64,000 bases of DNA. It comes from Bacteroidales bacterium. Its GTDB lineage: Bacteria; Bacteroidota; Bacteroidia; Bacteroidales; UBA932. This document shows positions 50,731-58,419 of this stretch, one piece after another. The position numbers and the translations under genes were made by a program. Positions within the stretch are counted from its first letter, which is position 1, and each line of letters begins with the position of its first letter. The notes beneath the pieces are model-generated. The model was not told the DNA's origin. It saw only the letters and a program-made list of their open reading frames with translations, and made no database searches. The DNA is taken from positions 1-64,000 of the forward strand of contig JAFZWV010000027.1 in assembly GCA_017617035.1 (NCBI GenBank), given 5' to 3'.

Positions 50731-50812
50731 GGGTAACGTCCCATATTCTGGGACGATACCTGCATTTTGGGCCGTTTTTGCGGGTATCCTCCCATTTTTG
50801 AGGACGTTACCC
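50731..50812. repeat. Nested hairpin element upstream of the 47-residue peptide gene
   Basis: Outer arms GGGTAACGTCC (50731-50741) and GGACGTTACCC (50802-50812); inside lie CGTCCCA-TATTC-TGGGACG and GATACC with GGTATC. It lies in the 228-base gap (50703-50930) before the small peptide gene, which otherwise holds only A-rich sequence and weak promoter-like strings (TAACTTGC near 50890). Confidence 0.8.
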
Positions 50813-50930
50813 TCACCGGGATTAAAACGAAACGGAGCAAAACCAAAAATCGCTTCGAAACGAAACACTTTTCGAAAGAGATTCGTAACTTGCGGAAATT
50901 GCGATAATTAATAACACAAATTCATACACT

Positions 50931-51074
50931 ATGACCGAAAAACAAAACTATCTAGCACCGGAGACGGAGGAGATAATCCTGCGCCCGGAAGGATCTTTGC
51001 TGACCGATTCGCTTACGACCGGATCGTCTACTGGAGAGAATGGTATTCTCGATGACATCTACAATCCCTGGTAA
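50931..51074 (+). CDS. Small acidic peptide (47 residues) upstream of the fimbrillin-like lipoprotein
   Basis: A complete frame, MTEKQNYLAPETEEIILRPE to DDIYNPW, ending 16 bases before the lipoprotein start. It has no signal peptide and no hydrophobic segment. The layout (a YxxPExE(I/V)I opening, a hydrophobic ILRPEGSLLT centre, a Gly/Ser-rich stretch and an acidic aromatic tail) recalls short peptides commonly found in Bacteroidales ahead of surface lipoproteins; their function is unknown. The tight spacing and the GGAGG before the next ATG suggest co-expression. Confidence 0.7.
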   Translation: MTEKQNYLAPETEEIILRPEGSLLTDSLTTGSSTGENGILDDIYNPW

Positions 51075-51090
51075 AATGGAGGACAGAATT

Positions 51091-52485
51091 ATGAAAAAGA
51101 TCGCATTATTTTTCTCTGCGCTTTGCGCATGCTTGCTGTTTTCCTGCACACAGGAACTAGCCACCCCTCAGGAACCCGAAATTTCGCCTGAACCGGGTAT
51201 GCAAACTGTTACCATCACCGCCTCTATTGCTGAGACAAAAACCAGCTATGCAGAAAGTGGCAGCGACCTGATTTTCTCTTGGACCGCAGGTGATGAGATT
51301 TCCGTTTACTGCTCAGACAATAATTTCTACACTTTCACCGCCAATTCAACCGCTGCGACAACAACTTTTACCGGCGTTGTGCCCGACGGTGTAACACTGG
51401 GATCACGTGCATTCTTCCCGGCCGACGCGAATCATGATTTACACGACTATAAATATCATATTCCCGAGTCAAAAGATCTGACCTCTCATCCCTCGGCAGA
51501 AATCCCTATGATTGGCAACAAAGGTGAAGGAAACGCATATTCATTTACTCATTGCTGTGGCGCTACTAAATTGACTTTAATCAATATTCCGTCGAAATTT
51601 GTATCTGTGCAAATTAGCATGAGTCACCCTAGTCTAAAATTATCAGGCACTTTTGGCGTTTTCACAGACGAGGGCTTTTGGAGATGGAATCCAACCGGAG
51701 CGAGCACTGACTCCGAAAAGATCTTTAGTCGCAAAGTGGTAGTTTCTGATCATACAGCTTCTATCTATGTTCCTTATGCTTCAGGGTCCGATTGGTGGGG
51801 CAATAATACAATCAGCGTGATTGGTTACGATTCTTTGGACAATCCAACCACATTAATCTCCAGCAAGACTATGGGGTCTTCTATAGGCACGATTGCAAGG
51901 GCACATGTAAAACCTTTGACTCCACTACCGCTCGTCAACCTTCTGGATGTAGATTGGACCGACGATGTGGCAATTCCCCTTTTCACCGTTTCGTATGGTG
52001 GAAGTAGCATGAGAATTCTTGATTGGAAAGGCACATCCGATGATTATTACATTTACCTTTGGTATCGCATTAACAAGTCCAAAATCGCATATGACGACAC
52101 CCTGTTGACATATGACAGTAGTGATGCATCCTATATTTACATCGGCTTTGATTACATTGATGCGGCCGGTGCAAGTGCTGGTGGTGGTATTCAAGGATCT
52201 GTTTGGGATGCCAGGGCTTTTGTTCGTCCGTTCACAGGAACAACTAAGGGCACAATTGAGTTCAAAGATGGATATGATGCCAGTAGTTATGTTCAAAAAC
52301 CTGTTTCTACGACTTTGTCGGGTGTTAAGGTCTATACAACAGGGTACATTGTAGGTTCTGATGCTTTCGTAGCGATTGCCATTCCAAGATCATCTCTCGG
52401 TTCACCCTCGTCTGGAACAGAGGTTGATGTGCAGTGTGCGATGAATTACTATTACACTGATACTGGCACAATTACCCTCAAATAG
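51091..52485 (+). CDS. Fimbrillin-like lipoprotein with C-terminal CBM9/DOMON-like domain
   Basis: A 464-residue lipoprotein starting at MKKIALFFSALCACLLFSC; GGAGG lies 8 bases upstream, and earlier in-frame ATGs overlap the 47-residue gene. The N-terminal half has the fimbrillin-family opening TITASIAETKTSYAESGSDL, then FSWTAGDEISVY, as in anchored pilin-like proteins. The C-terminal half (about 300-464: VDWTDDVAIPLF, YIYLWYRINKSK, SYIYIGFDYIDAAG, AIAIPRSSLG) is a beta-sandwich resembling CBM9/DOMON-like domains and has two truncated relatives alongside. A surface adhesion or ligand-binding role is inferred. A strong terminator follows. Confidence 0.82.
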   Translation: MKKIALFFSALCACLLFSCTQELATPQEPEISPEPGMQTVTITASIAETKTSYAESGSDLIFSWTAGDEISVYCSDNNFYTFTANSTAATTTFTGVVPDGVTLGSRAFFPADANHDLHDYKYHIPESKDLTSHPSAEIPMIGNKGEGNAYSFTHCCGATKLTLINIPSKFVSVQISMSHPSLKLSGTFGVFTDEGFWRWNPTGASTDSEKIFSRKVVVSDHTASIYVPYASGSDWWGNNTISVIGYDSLDNPTTLISSKTMGSSIGTIARAHVKPLTPLPLVNLLDVDWTDDVAIPLFTVSYGGSSMRILDWKGTSDDYYIYLWYRINKSKIAYDDTLLTYDSSDASYIYIGFDYIDAAGASAGGGIQGSVWDARAFVRPFTGTTKGTIEFKDGYDASSYVQKPVSTTLSGVKVYTTGYIVGSDAFVAIAIPRSSLGSPSSGTEVDVQCAMNYYYTDTGTITLK

Positions 52486-52514
52486 ACTAAGTATAAAATC
52501 TTCTCAGATTCTCA

Positions 52515-52540
52515 GAGCCCGCCGCCGCGGGCTCTCTTTT
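52515..52540 (+). terminator. Intrinsic terminator of the fimbrillin-like lipoprotein gene
   Basis: GAGCCCGC-CGCC-GCGGGCTC, a perfect eight-base-pair stem, followed by TCTTTT, 29 bases after the stop codon. Confidence 0.9.
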
Positions 52541-52544
52541 GAAT

Positions 52545-52621
52545 CCACAGGGTAAGGCCAAGAACGGCTTACCCTGTTGCTATTTTCCACAGGGTAAGGC
52601 AAAAATCGGTCTACCCTGTGG
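52545..52621. repeat. Two hairpins of the CCACAGGGTAAGGC family
   Basis: Unit 3 (52545-52579) has arms CAGGGTAAG and CTTACCCTG. Unit 4 (52587-52621) has arms CCACAGGGTA and TACCCTGTGG. Same family as the pair at 11958-12033. It directly abuts the truncated gene that follows. Confidence 0.8.
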
Positions 52622-52894
52622 AATCCTTCTACGTTTTCCAACGAAGCGGGAGGTAATCCGACATGCGTAAATGGTTCTATTTTTTCTGCAACTATAAACG
52701 GCACAGAGACAACTGTTTCAATAAGTGCATTTGGGAATAATCCTAATAATGAAGACACCTCTGATAGTGCCGATTATTATCTAGAATTTAGCATCCCCAA
52801 AGCCAATATTCCAAGTCTGCCGGCCTCTGGCACAATCCAAATTGGTGTCGGTTATGAATGGTATAACACCAGTTACCAGAGCGTAACGCTTTAA
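52622..52894 (+). pseudogene. Second 5'-truncated relative of the lipoprotein C-terminal domain
   Basis: An open frame reading NPSTFSNEAGGNPTCVNG to YLEFSIPKANIPSLPASG and ending YQSVTL. It aligns with the last part of the intact lipoprotein (AIAIPRSSLGSPSSG to TITLK) and of the minus-strand fragment (EMTIPRSKVG to DLTLE). There is no start codon or promoter, and it begins at the edge of the hairpin repeat at 52545-52621. It ends 24 bases before a terminator. Confidence 0.75.
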
Positions 52895-52917
52895 TCCGAC
52901 ATTAATAATTGTCTTAG

Positions 52918-52952
52918 ACAAAACGGCTTCCGGGATCCGGGAGCCGTTTTGT
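52918..52952 (+). terminator. Strong bidirectional terminator
   Basis: ACAAAACGGCTTCCGG pairs with CCGGGAGCCGTTTTGT (one wobble) around a short loop, flanked by A-rich and T-rich ends (GTTTGT). It lies 24 bases after the truncated gene's stop. Confidence 0.9.
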
Positions 52953-52970
52953 TTGTAATGCGCCGCGGGG

Positions 52971-53062
52971 GAGATTTCTCGACTACGCTCGAAATGACAT
53001 AAGGGAAAATCGAAATGACATCGTGGAGAATCGAAATGACATCGTGGAGAATCGAAATGACA
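52971..53062 (+). repeat. CHSERS-type repeat followed by tandem 21-base units
   Basis: A family unit (GAGATTTCTCGACTACGCTC then GAAATGACAT, 52971-53000) is followed by AATCGAAATGACATCGTGGA-type units of exactly 21 bases at 53008-53028 and 53029-53049, with a third partial unit to 53062. The units repeat the right end of the family sequence. Confidence 0.85.
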
Positions 53063-53071
53063 ATTTTTTTA

Positions 53072-53079
53072 TATCTTTG
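53072..53079 (+). promoter_or_regulatory. Promoter -7 box for the histone-like gene
   Basis: TATCTTTG is an exact TAnnTTTG match 23 bases before the ATG at 53103; a T-run lies just upstream of it. Confidence 0.6.
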
Positions 53080-53102
53080 CAGACGAATTAATGCATTAGG
53101 CT

Positions 53103-53510
53103 ATGAATTTAAGAGACATCAAGAAAGACATTGCTTACATCCTTGAGGCGTTTATCGAGGATTGCACTACCGTCGCGACTGTCAACTCGAAGGTTGACGA
53201 GAAGGCTGCAGAGCTTTTCGAAGAGGCCGTTAATCTCTACAATGAGCTTATGGACAAGGTCTCGGCGAAGGTCGAAGGCAGCAAGAAGGCTTACTACACC
53301 GCTCTCCGCAAGGAACTCCTTGAGAAGACCGATGCCCTCTACACCAAGCTCAGCGACGCCGTGAAGGAGTCCCTCGAAGCACCGAAGGCAGAGAAGGCCC
53401 CGAAGGCCGAAAAGGCTCCCAAGGCTGAGAAGGCTCCGAAGGCCGAGAAAGCCGAAAAGGCCGAGAAGCCTGCGAAGAAAGCAGCCCCTAAAGCAAAGAA
53501 GGCTGAATAA
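53103..53510 (+). CDS. Small protein with histone H1-like Lys/Ala/Pro-rich tail
   Basis: A 135-residue protein. The first 90 residues form a helical domain (MNLRDIKKDIAYILEAFIED, then TKLSDAVKE) of a type common in Bacteroidales and usually called hypothetical. The tail is a low-complexity array of KAPKAE and KAEKAE units ending KKAAPKAKKAE, resembling eukaryotic H1 and chlamydial Hc1 tails. A DNA- or RNA-binding, nucleoid-associated role is plausible from the tail only. It is monocistronic, with its own -7 box and a terminator. Confidence 0.85.
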   Translation: MNLRDIKKDIAYILEAFIEDCTTVATVNSKVDEKAAELFEEAVNLYNELMDKVSAKVEGSKKAYYTALRKELLEKTDALYTKLSDAVKESLEAPKAEKAPKAEKAPKAEKAPKAEKAEKAEKPAKKAAPKAKKAE

Positions 53511-53535
53511 GCGCCCAGCAAGGATAAACAAATAG

Positions 53536-53565
53536 GAGCTCTCCGCCCGGCGGAGGGCTCTTTTT
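53536..53565 (+). terminator. Intrinsic terminator of the histone-like gene
   Basis: GAGCTCTCCGCC pairs with GGCGGAGGGCTC (one wobble), followed by TTTTT, 26 bases after the stop codon. Confidence 0.9.
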
Positions 53566-53584
53566 ATATTTGGCTACAAATAGC

Positions 53585-53592
53585 TATATTTG
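53585..53592 (+). promoter_or_regulatory. Promoter -7 box for the SurA-like/OstA-like operon
   Basis: TATATTTG is an exact TAnnTTTG match 6 bases from the ATG at 53599, directly after the terminator of the histone-like gene. The very short leader makes the match less certain. Confidence 0.45.
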
Positions 53593-53598
53593 TAGGCT

Positions 53599-54444
53599 AT
53601 GCGAAAAACGACAATTATTGCAATACTATTCTTACTCACCGGCTGCCAGGCTATCCAGTCGTTCATCCATGACGACAAAGTGGTGGCGAGAGTGGGAAAA
53701 CATAAACTTTATCAATCGGAAGTGAGCGCCTACATCCCGTCGGATGTGTCGCCCGCAGACTCGACCAATTTGGCCCTGCAGTATATTAACTCCTGGGCGA
53801 CAGACCTGATCTTCAGCGACATGGCCCAGACTCAGTTGTCGAAAGCCGAGCGCGACGTCACCGCCGAGCTCGAGGCCTACAAGCGCGACCTGCTTCGCTT
53901 CCGCTATGAGCAGCGCTTCATCGGCGACAGGCTCGACACGCTCGTGACCGAGGACCAGATGCTCACCTTCTACGAGAAACATAAGAACCTCTTCGTGCTT
54001 GACCGCCCGATAATGAAAGTCCGCTTCGTAGACATCTACAAAAACGTCGAAAATAAAGACCGCATCATCCGCCTTCTCTCCTCCAACAAGCCCAAGGACA
54101 TGGAAGAAGTCGAGGGTCTGGCCAACAAGTATGCCATCCGCTATTTCGACAAAAGCTACGAGTGGATGGATGCTGCGGTGCTGGCGCGTGAGTTCGGCAT
54201 CGACTACGGTCAGATGCTAGCAAAACTCAACCAGAACTACATCATTGTGCAGTCGGAAGAGGTGTCCGACGTTAAGGCCGCTTACGTCAGAGAAATACGC
54301 CGCAGCGGGGTCGCGCCCTTCGATTTCTGCACTGAAAGGATACGCGAATACATACTCAGCGGAAGAAAACACGATCTTCTGGTCGCTTTGGAACAAAGCT
54401 TGCTTAAGGGAGCATCCGACGACGGTCAATTTGTAATCTATTAG
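53599..54444 (+). CDS. SurA-N-like periplasmic chaperone lipoprotein
   Basis: A 281-residue lipoprotein (MRKTTIIAILFLLTGC) with an N-terminal helical SurA-type segment (ARVGKHKLYQSEVSAYIPSD) and a long helical middle part (AERDVTAELEAYKRDLLRFR). I do not see a complete parvulin domain, so it is probably a chaperone rather than an isomerase. It is the first gene of a run with a two-parvulin SurA-type protein and an OstA-like protein, which suggests outer-membrane biogenesis. The next gene starts 4 bases after its stop. Confidence 0.82.
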   Translation: MRKTTIIAILFLLTGCQAIQSFIHDDKVVARVGKHKLYQSEVSAYIPSDVSPADSTNLALQYINSWATDLIFSDMAQTQLSKAERDVTAELEAYKRDLLRFRYEQRFIGDRLDTLVTEDQMLTFYEKHKNLFVLDRPIMKVRFVDIYKNVENKDRIIRLLSSNKPKDMEEVEGLANKYAIRYFDKSYEWMDAAVLAREFGIDYGQMLAKLNQNYIIVQSEEVSDVKAAYVREIRRSGVAPFDFCTERIREYILSGRKHDLLVALEQSLLKGASDDGQFVIY

Positions 54445-54448
54445 TGAA

Positions 54449-55810
54449 ATGAAGAAAATACTTGCGAGCGCAGCGCTCGCGCTGATGTGTCTCACGCTCG
54501 GCGCCCAGAAATACAACGGCCTTATCGACAAGACGGTGGCCGTGATCGGCGGCGAATTCGTCTCCCTGTCGGATATTGAGCAGGAAGTTCAGACGATGAG
54601 AGCGCGCGGCTATGCCTCCGACCAGAACCTCCGCTGCGAGATACTCGAGAACATCCTACAGACCAAGCTCCTCCTGATGCAGGCCAGGGTCGACTCCCTA
54701 AGCGTCAACAAGGAGATGGTAGGCGCCCAGCTCAACCAGCACATAGATGAAATACGCACGGCACTCGGCGGCGACGAAAAGGTCGAAGAATACTTCGGAA
54801 AGCCTCTCTACAAACTCCGTCAGGAGTGGAACAGACAGTTCGAAGAGATGTCACTGACCCAGCAGGAGCAGCAGGAAATCGCGAAGAAGATTCCTGAAAT
54901 CACCCCTTACGACATCAGGCAGTATGTAGACACGGCAGACGTTGCCAACCTCCCCGTGATCCCTACCAAATACCAGATGAGCCAGATCTGCGTCTACCCC
55001 GACGTAGAAGCTGCGAAACTCGCAGCAAAAGAGAAACTGCTCGAACTCCGTGAGAGAGTTATAAACGGTGAGAAGTTCTCCACTCTCGCCCGTCTGTACT
55101 CCGACGACACCGAATCAGCCCGCAGGGGCGGCGAGCTCGGAATGGCCTCCAAGACCATCTTCTGGCCGGAGTTCTCCGACGCTGCAATGTCGCTGAAGGT
55201 GGGCATGGTATCCAACACGGTCGAGACCCCCGACGGCTTCCACCTTATCCAGGTTATTGAGAAGAAGGGCGACATGTTCAACGCCCGCCACATCCTCATC
55301 AAACCCAAGTACACCTCCGCAGACAGGGAGAAGGCTTTTGCAAGGCTCGACAGCCTCAGGGCTCTGATCGATACGACTGATATCACCTTCGAGATGGCGG
55401 CCCGCATGTACAGCGAAGACAAAGCTTCCAAGACCAACGGAGGTCAGATGGCCGACCCTATGACCGGCTCCGCATATTTCGACAAGGACCAGATCAAGCC
55501 CGCCGACTGGGCTGTGGTACGCAACCTCAGGCCCGGCGACATCTCCGAGCCGGTGGAGTCTACCGACAACGAAGGAAGAGGCAACCTGGTCTACAAGATC
55601 ATCCGTCTCGACAAGATAGTCGACTCCCATGCCGCTTCCTTCGAGACCGACTACAACGATCTTTACAGCACGGTAGAGCACCTCAAGCAGGTCGAGGCCA
55701 TCAACAAATTCATCGACGACAAAATCAAAGAAACACACATAGTCATCGATCCCATGTTCAAGGATTGTGACTTCTCCCGCTCGGGATGGTCGGAAAAGAT
55801 AAGAAAGTAG
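54449..55810 (+). CDS. Periplasmic peptidyl-prolyl isomerase of the SurA/PpiC family
   Basis: A 453-residue exported protein: signal MKKILASAALALMCLTLGAQ, a SurA N-terminal chaperone domain (KTVAVIGGEFVSLSDIEQEV), then two parvulin domains. The first is around residues 175-275 (KYQMSQICVYPD to TPDGFHLIQV, with ARRGGELGMASK) and the second around 280-385 (MFNARHILIKPKYTSADREK, SKTNGGQMADP). It should help fold outer-membrane beta-barrels. It overlaps the OstA-like gene by 25 bases. Confidence 0.94.
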   Translation: MKKILASAALALMCLTLGAQKYNGLIDKTVAVIGGEFVSLSDIEQEVQTMRARGYASDQNLRCEILENILQTKLLLMQARVDSLSVNKEMVGAQLNQHIDEIRTALGGDEKVEEYFGKPLYKLRQEWNRQFEEMSLTQQEQQEIAKKIPEITPYDIRQYVDTADVANLPVIPTKYQMSQICVYPDVEAAKLAAKEKLLELRERVINGEKFSTLARLYSDDTESARRGGELGMASKTIFWPEFSDAAMSLKVGMVSNTVETPDGFHLIQVIEKKGDMFNARHILIKPKYTSADREKAFARLDSLRALIDTTDITFEMAARMYSEDKASKTNGGQMADPMTGSAYFDKDQIKPADWAVVRNLRPGDISEPVESTDNEGRGNLVYKIIRLDKIVDSHAASFETDYNDLYSTVEHLKQVEAINKFIDDKIKETHIVIDPMFKDCDFSRSGWSEKIRK

Positions 55811-58419
55811 GACTGTTGCTGCTGGCGGCGGGCCTTGCGCTTGCCCTCTTCAGCGCTTCTGCGGGGCCCAAGCCCAAGCAGAAGGGCGATGTAGTGCGCC
55901 TCATCAAGGCCGCCTCCGTCCAGATCATCACCGACAAAGACGACAAAGCGTTCCGCAAAGCCGTCAACGCCACTTTCCTCCACAACGACACCTACCTTAT
56001 CTGCGATACCGCCATCTGGAGGGTCGCCGACAACATCATCAACGCAAAGGGCCATGTCAAACTGATGCAAGAAGGAACCGTCCTCACCAGCGAGACCCTC
56101 GACTACTTCGTCGACAAGAACCTCGCGGAGTTCCGCGGAAGCGTTGTCCAGCTCGTCGACAAAGAGAACAACATCCTCCGCACACGACATCTCGACTACA
56201 ACACCCAGGACAGCGTTGCCGTGTTCGCAAAGGGCGCCGCGATGAAGGACAAGGACGGCCAGATCATCGAGAGTATAGACGGAACATATGACTCCAAGGC
56301 GAGCCTGTTTACCTTCTCGGGCGATGTAAACATGTACACCGACTCGGTGTTCATCAAGACCTCGTCGCTGAACTACCACACCGACCTCGAGCGCGCCGTC
56401 TTCAACTCCTACATCGATTTCTGGAAAGACGACAACATGCTCTCGGCCAGCCGCGGCTGGTACAACCGCAAGCGCGAAACCTTCTTCTTCACGGACAAGG
56501 TCCATGCAACCTCGAAGAACCAGGAGACATGGAGCGATTCGCTCTACTACTATCGCTCGATAGGCAATGTGGAGCTCAGGGGCAACGTCCAGCTTCAGGA
56601 CAGCTCACATCACACATCGGCCGTCTCGAAGTACCTCCTCTATGAGGACACGCTCGCCCGTGTGACCATGGTCAATGAGGCCGCGGTCGCCATCACCGAC
56701 CAGGATTCGGACTATAAAGACACTCTCTACTTCGGCGCCGATACCATCATCTACTACACGCTCCGCAAGTGCGACATCCCCGCCCATGAACTCAAGGAGG
56801 CCGAAAGCCGCCTGACCGAAATCATGACCGACGCGGTAGGCGAATACCGCCGCAAGGCTGCCGAAGAGGCAGCGCGAAAGGCGAAGGAAGCCGCGGAGAA
56901 CAAGGAGAAGAACAAAGCCGGACGCGGCGGCATGATAGGCCGGGCCGACGGCAAGGGCTCCGGCGGTAAAGCGATGGGGCTGGAAGGCGGAGACGCACCG
57001 GCCGAGGAAGTCCCGAGCGGCGACGGCCCAAGGAGGCCCGGCAAACCTGCCGAAGGCAAACCGGGAGGCGGTGCGAGAAGCTTCGACGACGACATCCCCA
57101 TGCCCATGGACACAACCTCCGCCCCCGAGGACACGCTGACCGTGCCGCTGGATTCGGCCGCGCTGGCCCAAAGGGACTCGATCGCCAGGGCTGACTCGCT
57201 CGCGAACATACCCCCGCCCGACACCTCCAAGGTGGGCTTCGCCGTGGGCATAAGGAACGTCAAGATCTACCGCTACGACATGCAGGTCCGCTGCGACTCG
57301 CTGCGGTACACCGACCTCGACTCGATCGCGCGCTTCTACCTCAACCCGGTCGTTTGGAACGAAGGCCGCCGGCAGTACTACTCCGACAGCCTCAACGTCC
57401 TGATCAGGAACGGCTCGGTCGACCGCGCAAGCCTCATGTCCAACGCCATGATCGTGACCCAGGAAGACACCCTGCTCTACGACCAGATCAAGGGCGCCGA
57501 GGTCATGGCCTACTTCGACTCGACGGCCGCGCTGACCAGGTTCGACGCCATAGGCGGCTCCACCTCCATCTTCTACCTCGAAGAGAACGGGGCGCTGTCG
57601 ACCGTGAACAAGGTTGAGAGCAAGATGCTATCCGGCACTTTCATCGACGGCACCATCGACCGCATCTACTACTTCGACTCGCCCAAGAACGACGCCTACC
57701 CGGTAGTGCAGTTCCCGGTGGCCGACCGCTATCTCAAGGGCTTCAAGTGGGTACCCGAACTCAAGCCCACGGGCAAGACCAGCATCACCACCCTCACCGT
57801 GCGTAAGTCCGAAAGGGCAGCCTATGCGAAGCACCCGCGCGCAAAGTTCAAGCAGACCGACATCTACTTCCCCGGCTACATAAAGAGTGTCTACGCCGCC
57901 ATCGACGAGAGCCATAAGCCACGTCCGAAGAAGAATCAGGACGCCAAGCTCGAGCAGGAGATCAAAGCGCTGGACAAGGAACTGGCCATGGCCGATTCGC
58001 TGGCCCTGAAAGATAGTCTGGCCCTCGCGGACAGCCTGTCGTTACGCGATTCGCTCGCAATTGCAGACTCGCTGGCTCTGGCCGACTCGTTATCGCTGCG
58101 AGACAGCCTCGCAACTGGTCCTCAGGCGCCACAGAAGAAGACCTTCAGCCAGAAGTTCCAGGAGTGGCGTGAAAGGAACGCCGCGCGCAGGAAGGCCAGG
58201 CTCGAGGCGCGCGAAGCGCGTTGGGCCATCCTTGACGCGCGCGACGCCGCCAAGGCTGAAGAAAAAGCAAAGAAAGCCGAGGAAAAAGCCCGCGCAAAGA
58301 AAAAGAAAGAACTCGAAGCCGCCGAGGCCGAAGCCAAACGCGACCAGGAGCTGCTTAACAAATATCTCAGATACTACACGCAGAAAAAGCTGAAGGAGAA
58401 GAAGCATGGAAAACATTAA
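55786..58419 (+). CDS. OstA-like (LptA/LptD N-terminal-type) protein
   Basis: An 877-residue exported protein with an OstA-type beta-jellyroll near the N terminus (TWIWR-like DTAIWRVADNIINAKGHVKL, TVLTSETLDYFVDK) that continues through about residue 350, then a Gly/Lys/Pro-rich linker (about 360-450), a second OstA-like beta region (about 480-700), an Asp-Ser-Leu repeat tract (about 736-776), and a charged Arg/Lys/Glu/Ala coiled coil to the end. The family is linked to lipopolysaccharide transport. It overlaps pepT by 14 bases, and its own start lies inside the preceding gene. Confidence 0.88.
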   Translation: MVGKDKKVGLLLLAAGLALALFSASAGPKPKQKGDVVRLIKAASVQIITDKDDKAFRKAVNATFLHNDTYLICDTAIWRVADNIINAKGHVKLMQEGTVLTSETLDYFVDKNLAEFRGSVVQLVDKENNILRTRHLDYNTQDSVAVFAKGAAMKDKDGQIIESIDGTYDSKASLFTFSGDVNMYTDSVFIKTSSLNYHTDLERAVFNSYIDFWKDDNMLSASRGWYNRKRETFFFTDKVHATSKNQETWSDSLYYYRSIGNVELRGNVQLQDSSHHTSAVSKYLLYEDTLARVTMVNEAAVAITDQDSDYKDTLYFGADTIIYYTLRKCDIPAHELKEAESRLTEIMTDAVGEYRRKAAEEAARKAKEAAENKEKNKAGRGGMIGRADGKGSGGKAMGLEGGDAPAEEVPSGDGPRRPGKPAEGKPGGGARSFDDDIPMPMDTTSAPEDTLTVPLDSAALAQRDSIARADSLANIPPPDTSKVGFAVGIRNVKIYRYDMQVRCDSLRYTDLDSIARFYLNPVVWNEGRRQYYSDSLNVLIRNGSVDRASLMSNAMIVTQEDTLLYDQIKGAEVMAYFDSTAALTRFDAIGGSTSIFYLEENGALSTVNKVESKMLSGTFIDGTIDRIYYFDSPKNDAYPVVQFPVADRYLKGFKWVPELKPTGKTSITTLTVRKSERAAYAKHPRAKFKQTDIYFPGYIKSVYAAIDESHKPRPKKNQDAKLEQEIKALDKELAMADSLALKDSLALADSLSLRDSLAIADSLALADSLSLRDSLATGPQAPQKKTFSQKFQEWRERNAARRKARLEAREARWAILDARDAAKAEEKAKKAEEKARAKKKKELEAAEAEAKRDQELLNKYLRYYTQKKLKEKKHGKH
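57991..58113 (+). repeat. Tandem Asp-Ser-Leu heptad-like tract in the OstA-like gene
   Basis: Encodes about eight repeats of (A/R/K)DSL(A/S)L-type units (ADSLALKDSLALADSLSLRD and on). The codons vary between units (GATTCG, GATAGT, GACAGC, GACTCG), so the DNA repeat is imperfect while the peptide repeat is kept. Confidence 0.85.

Noticed and set aside
53008..53062. Possible CRISPR array
   Set aside because: The 21-base units are tandem with no spacers, and no cas gene is present in the window.
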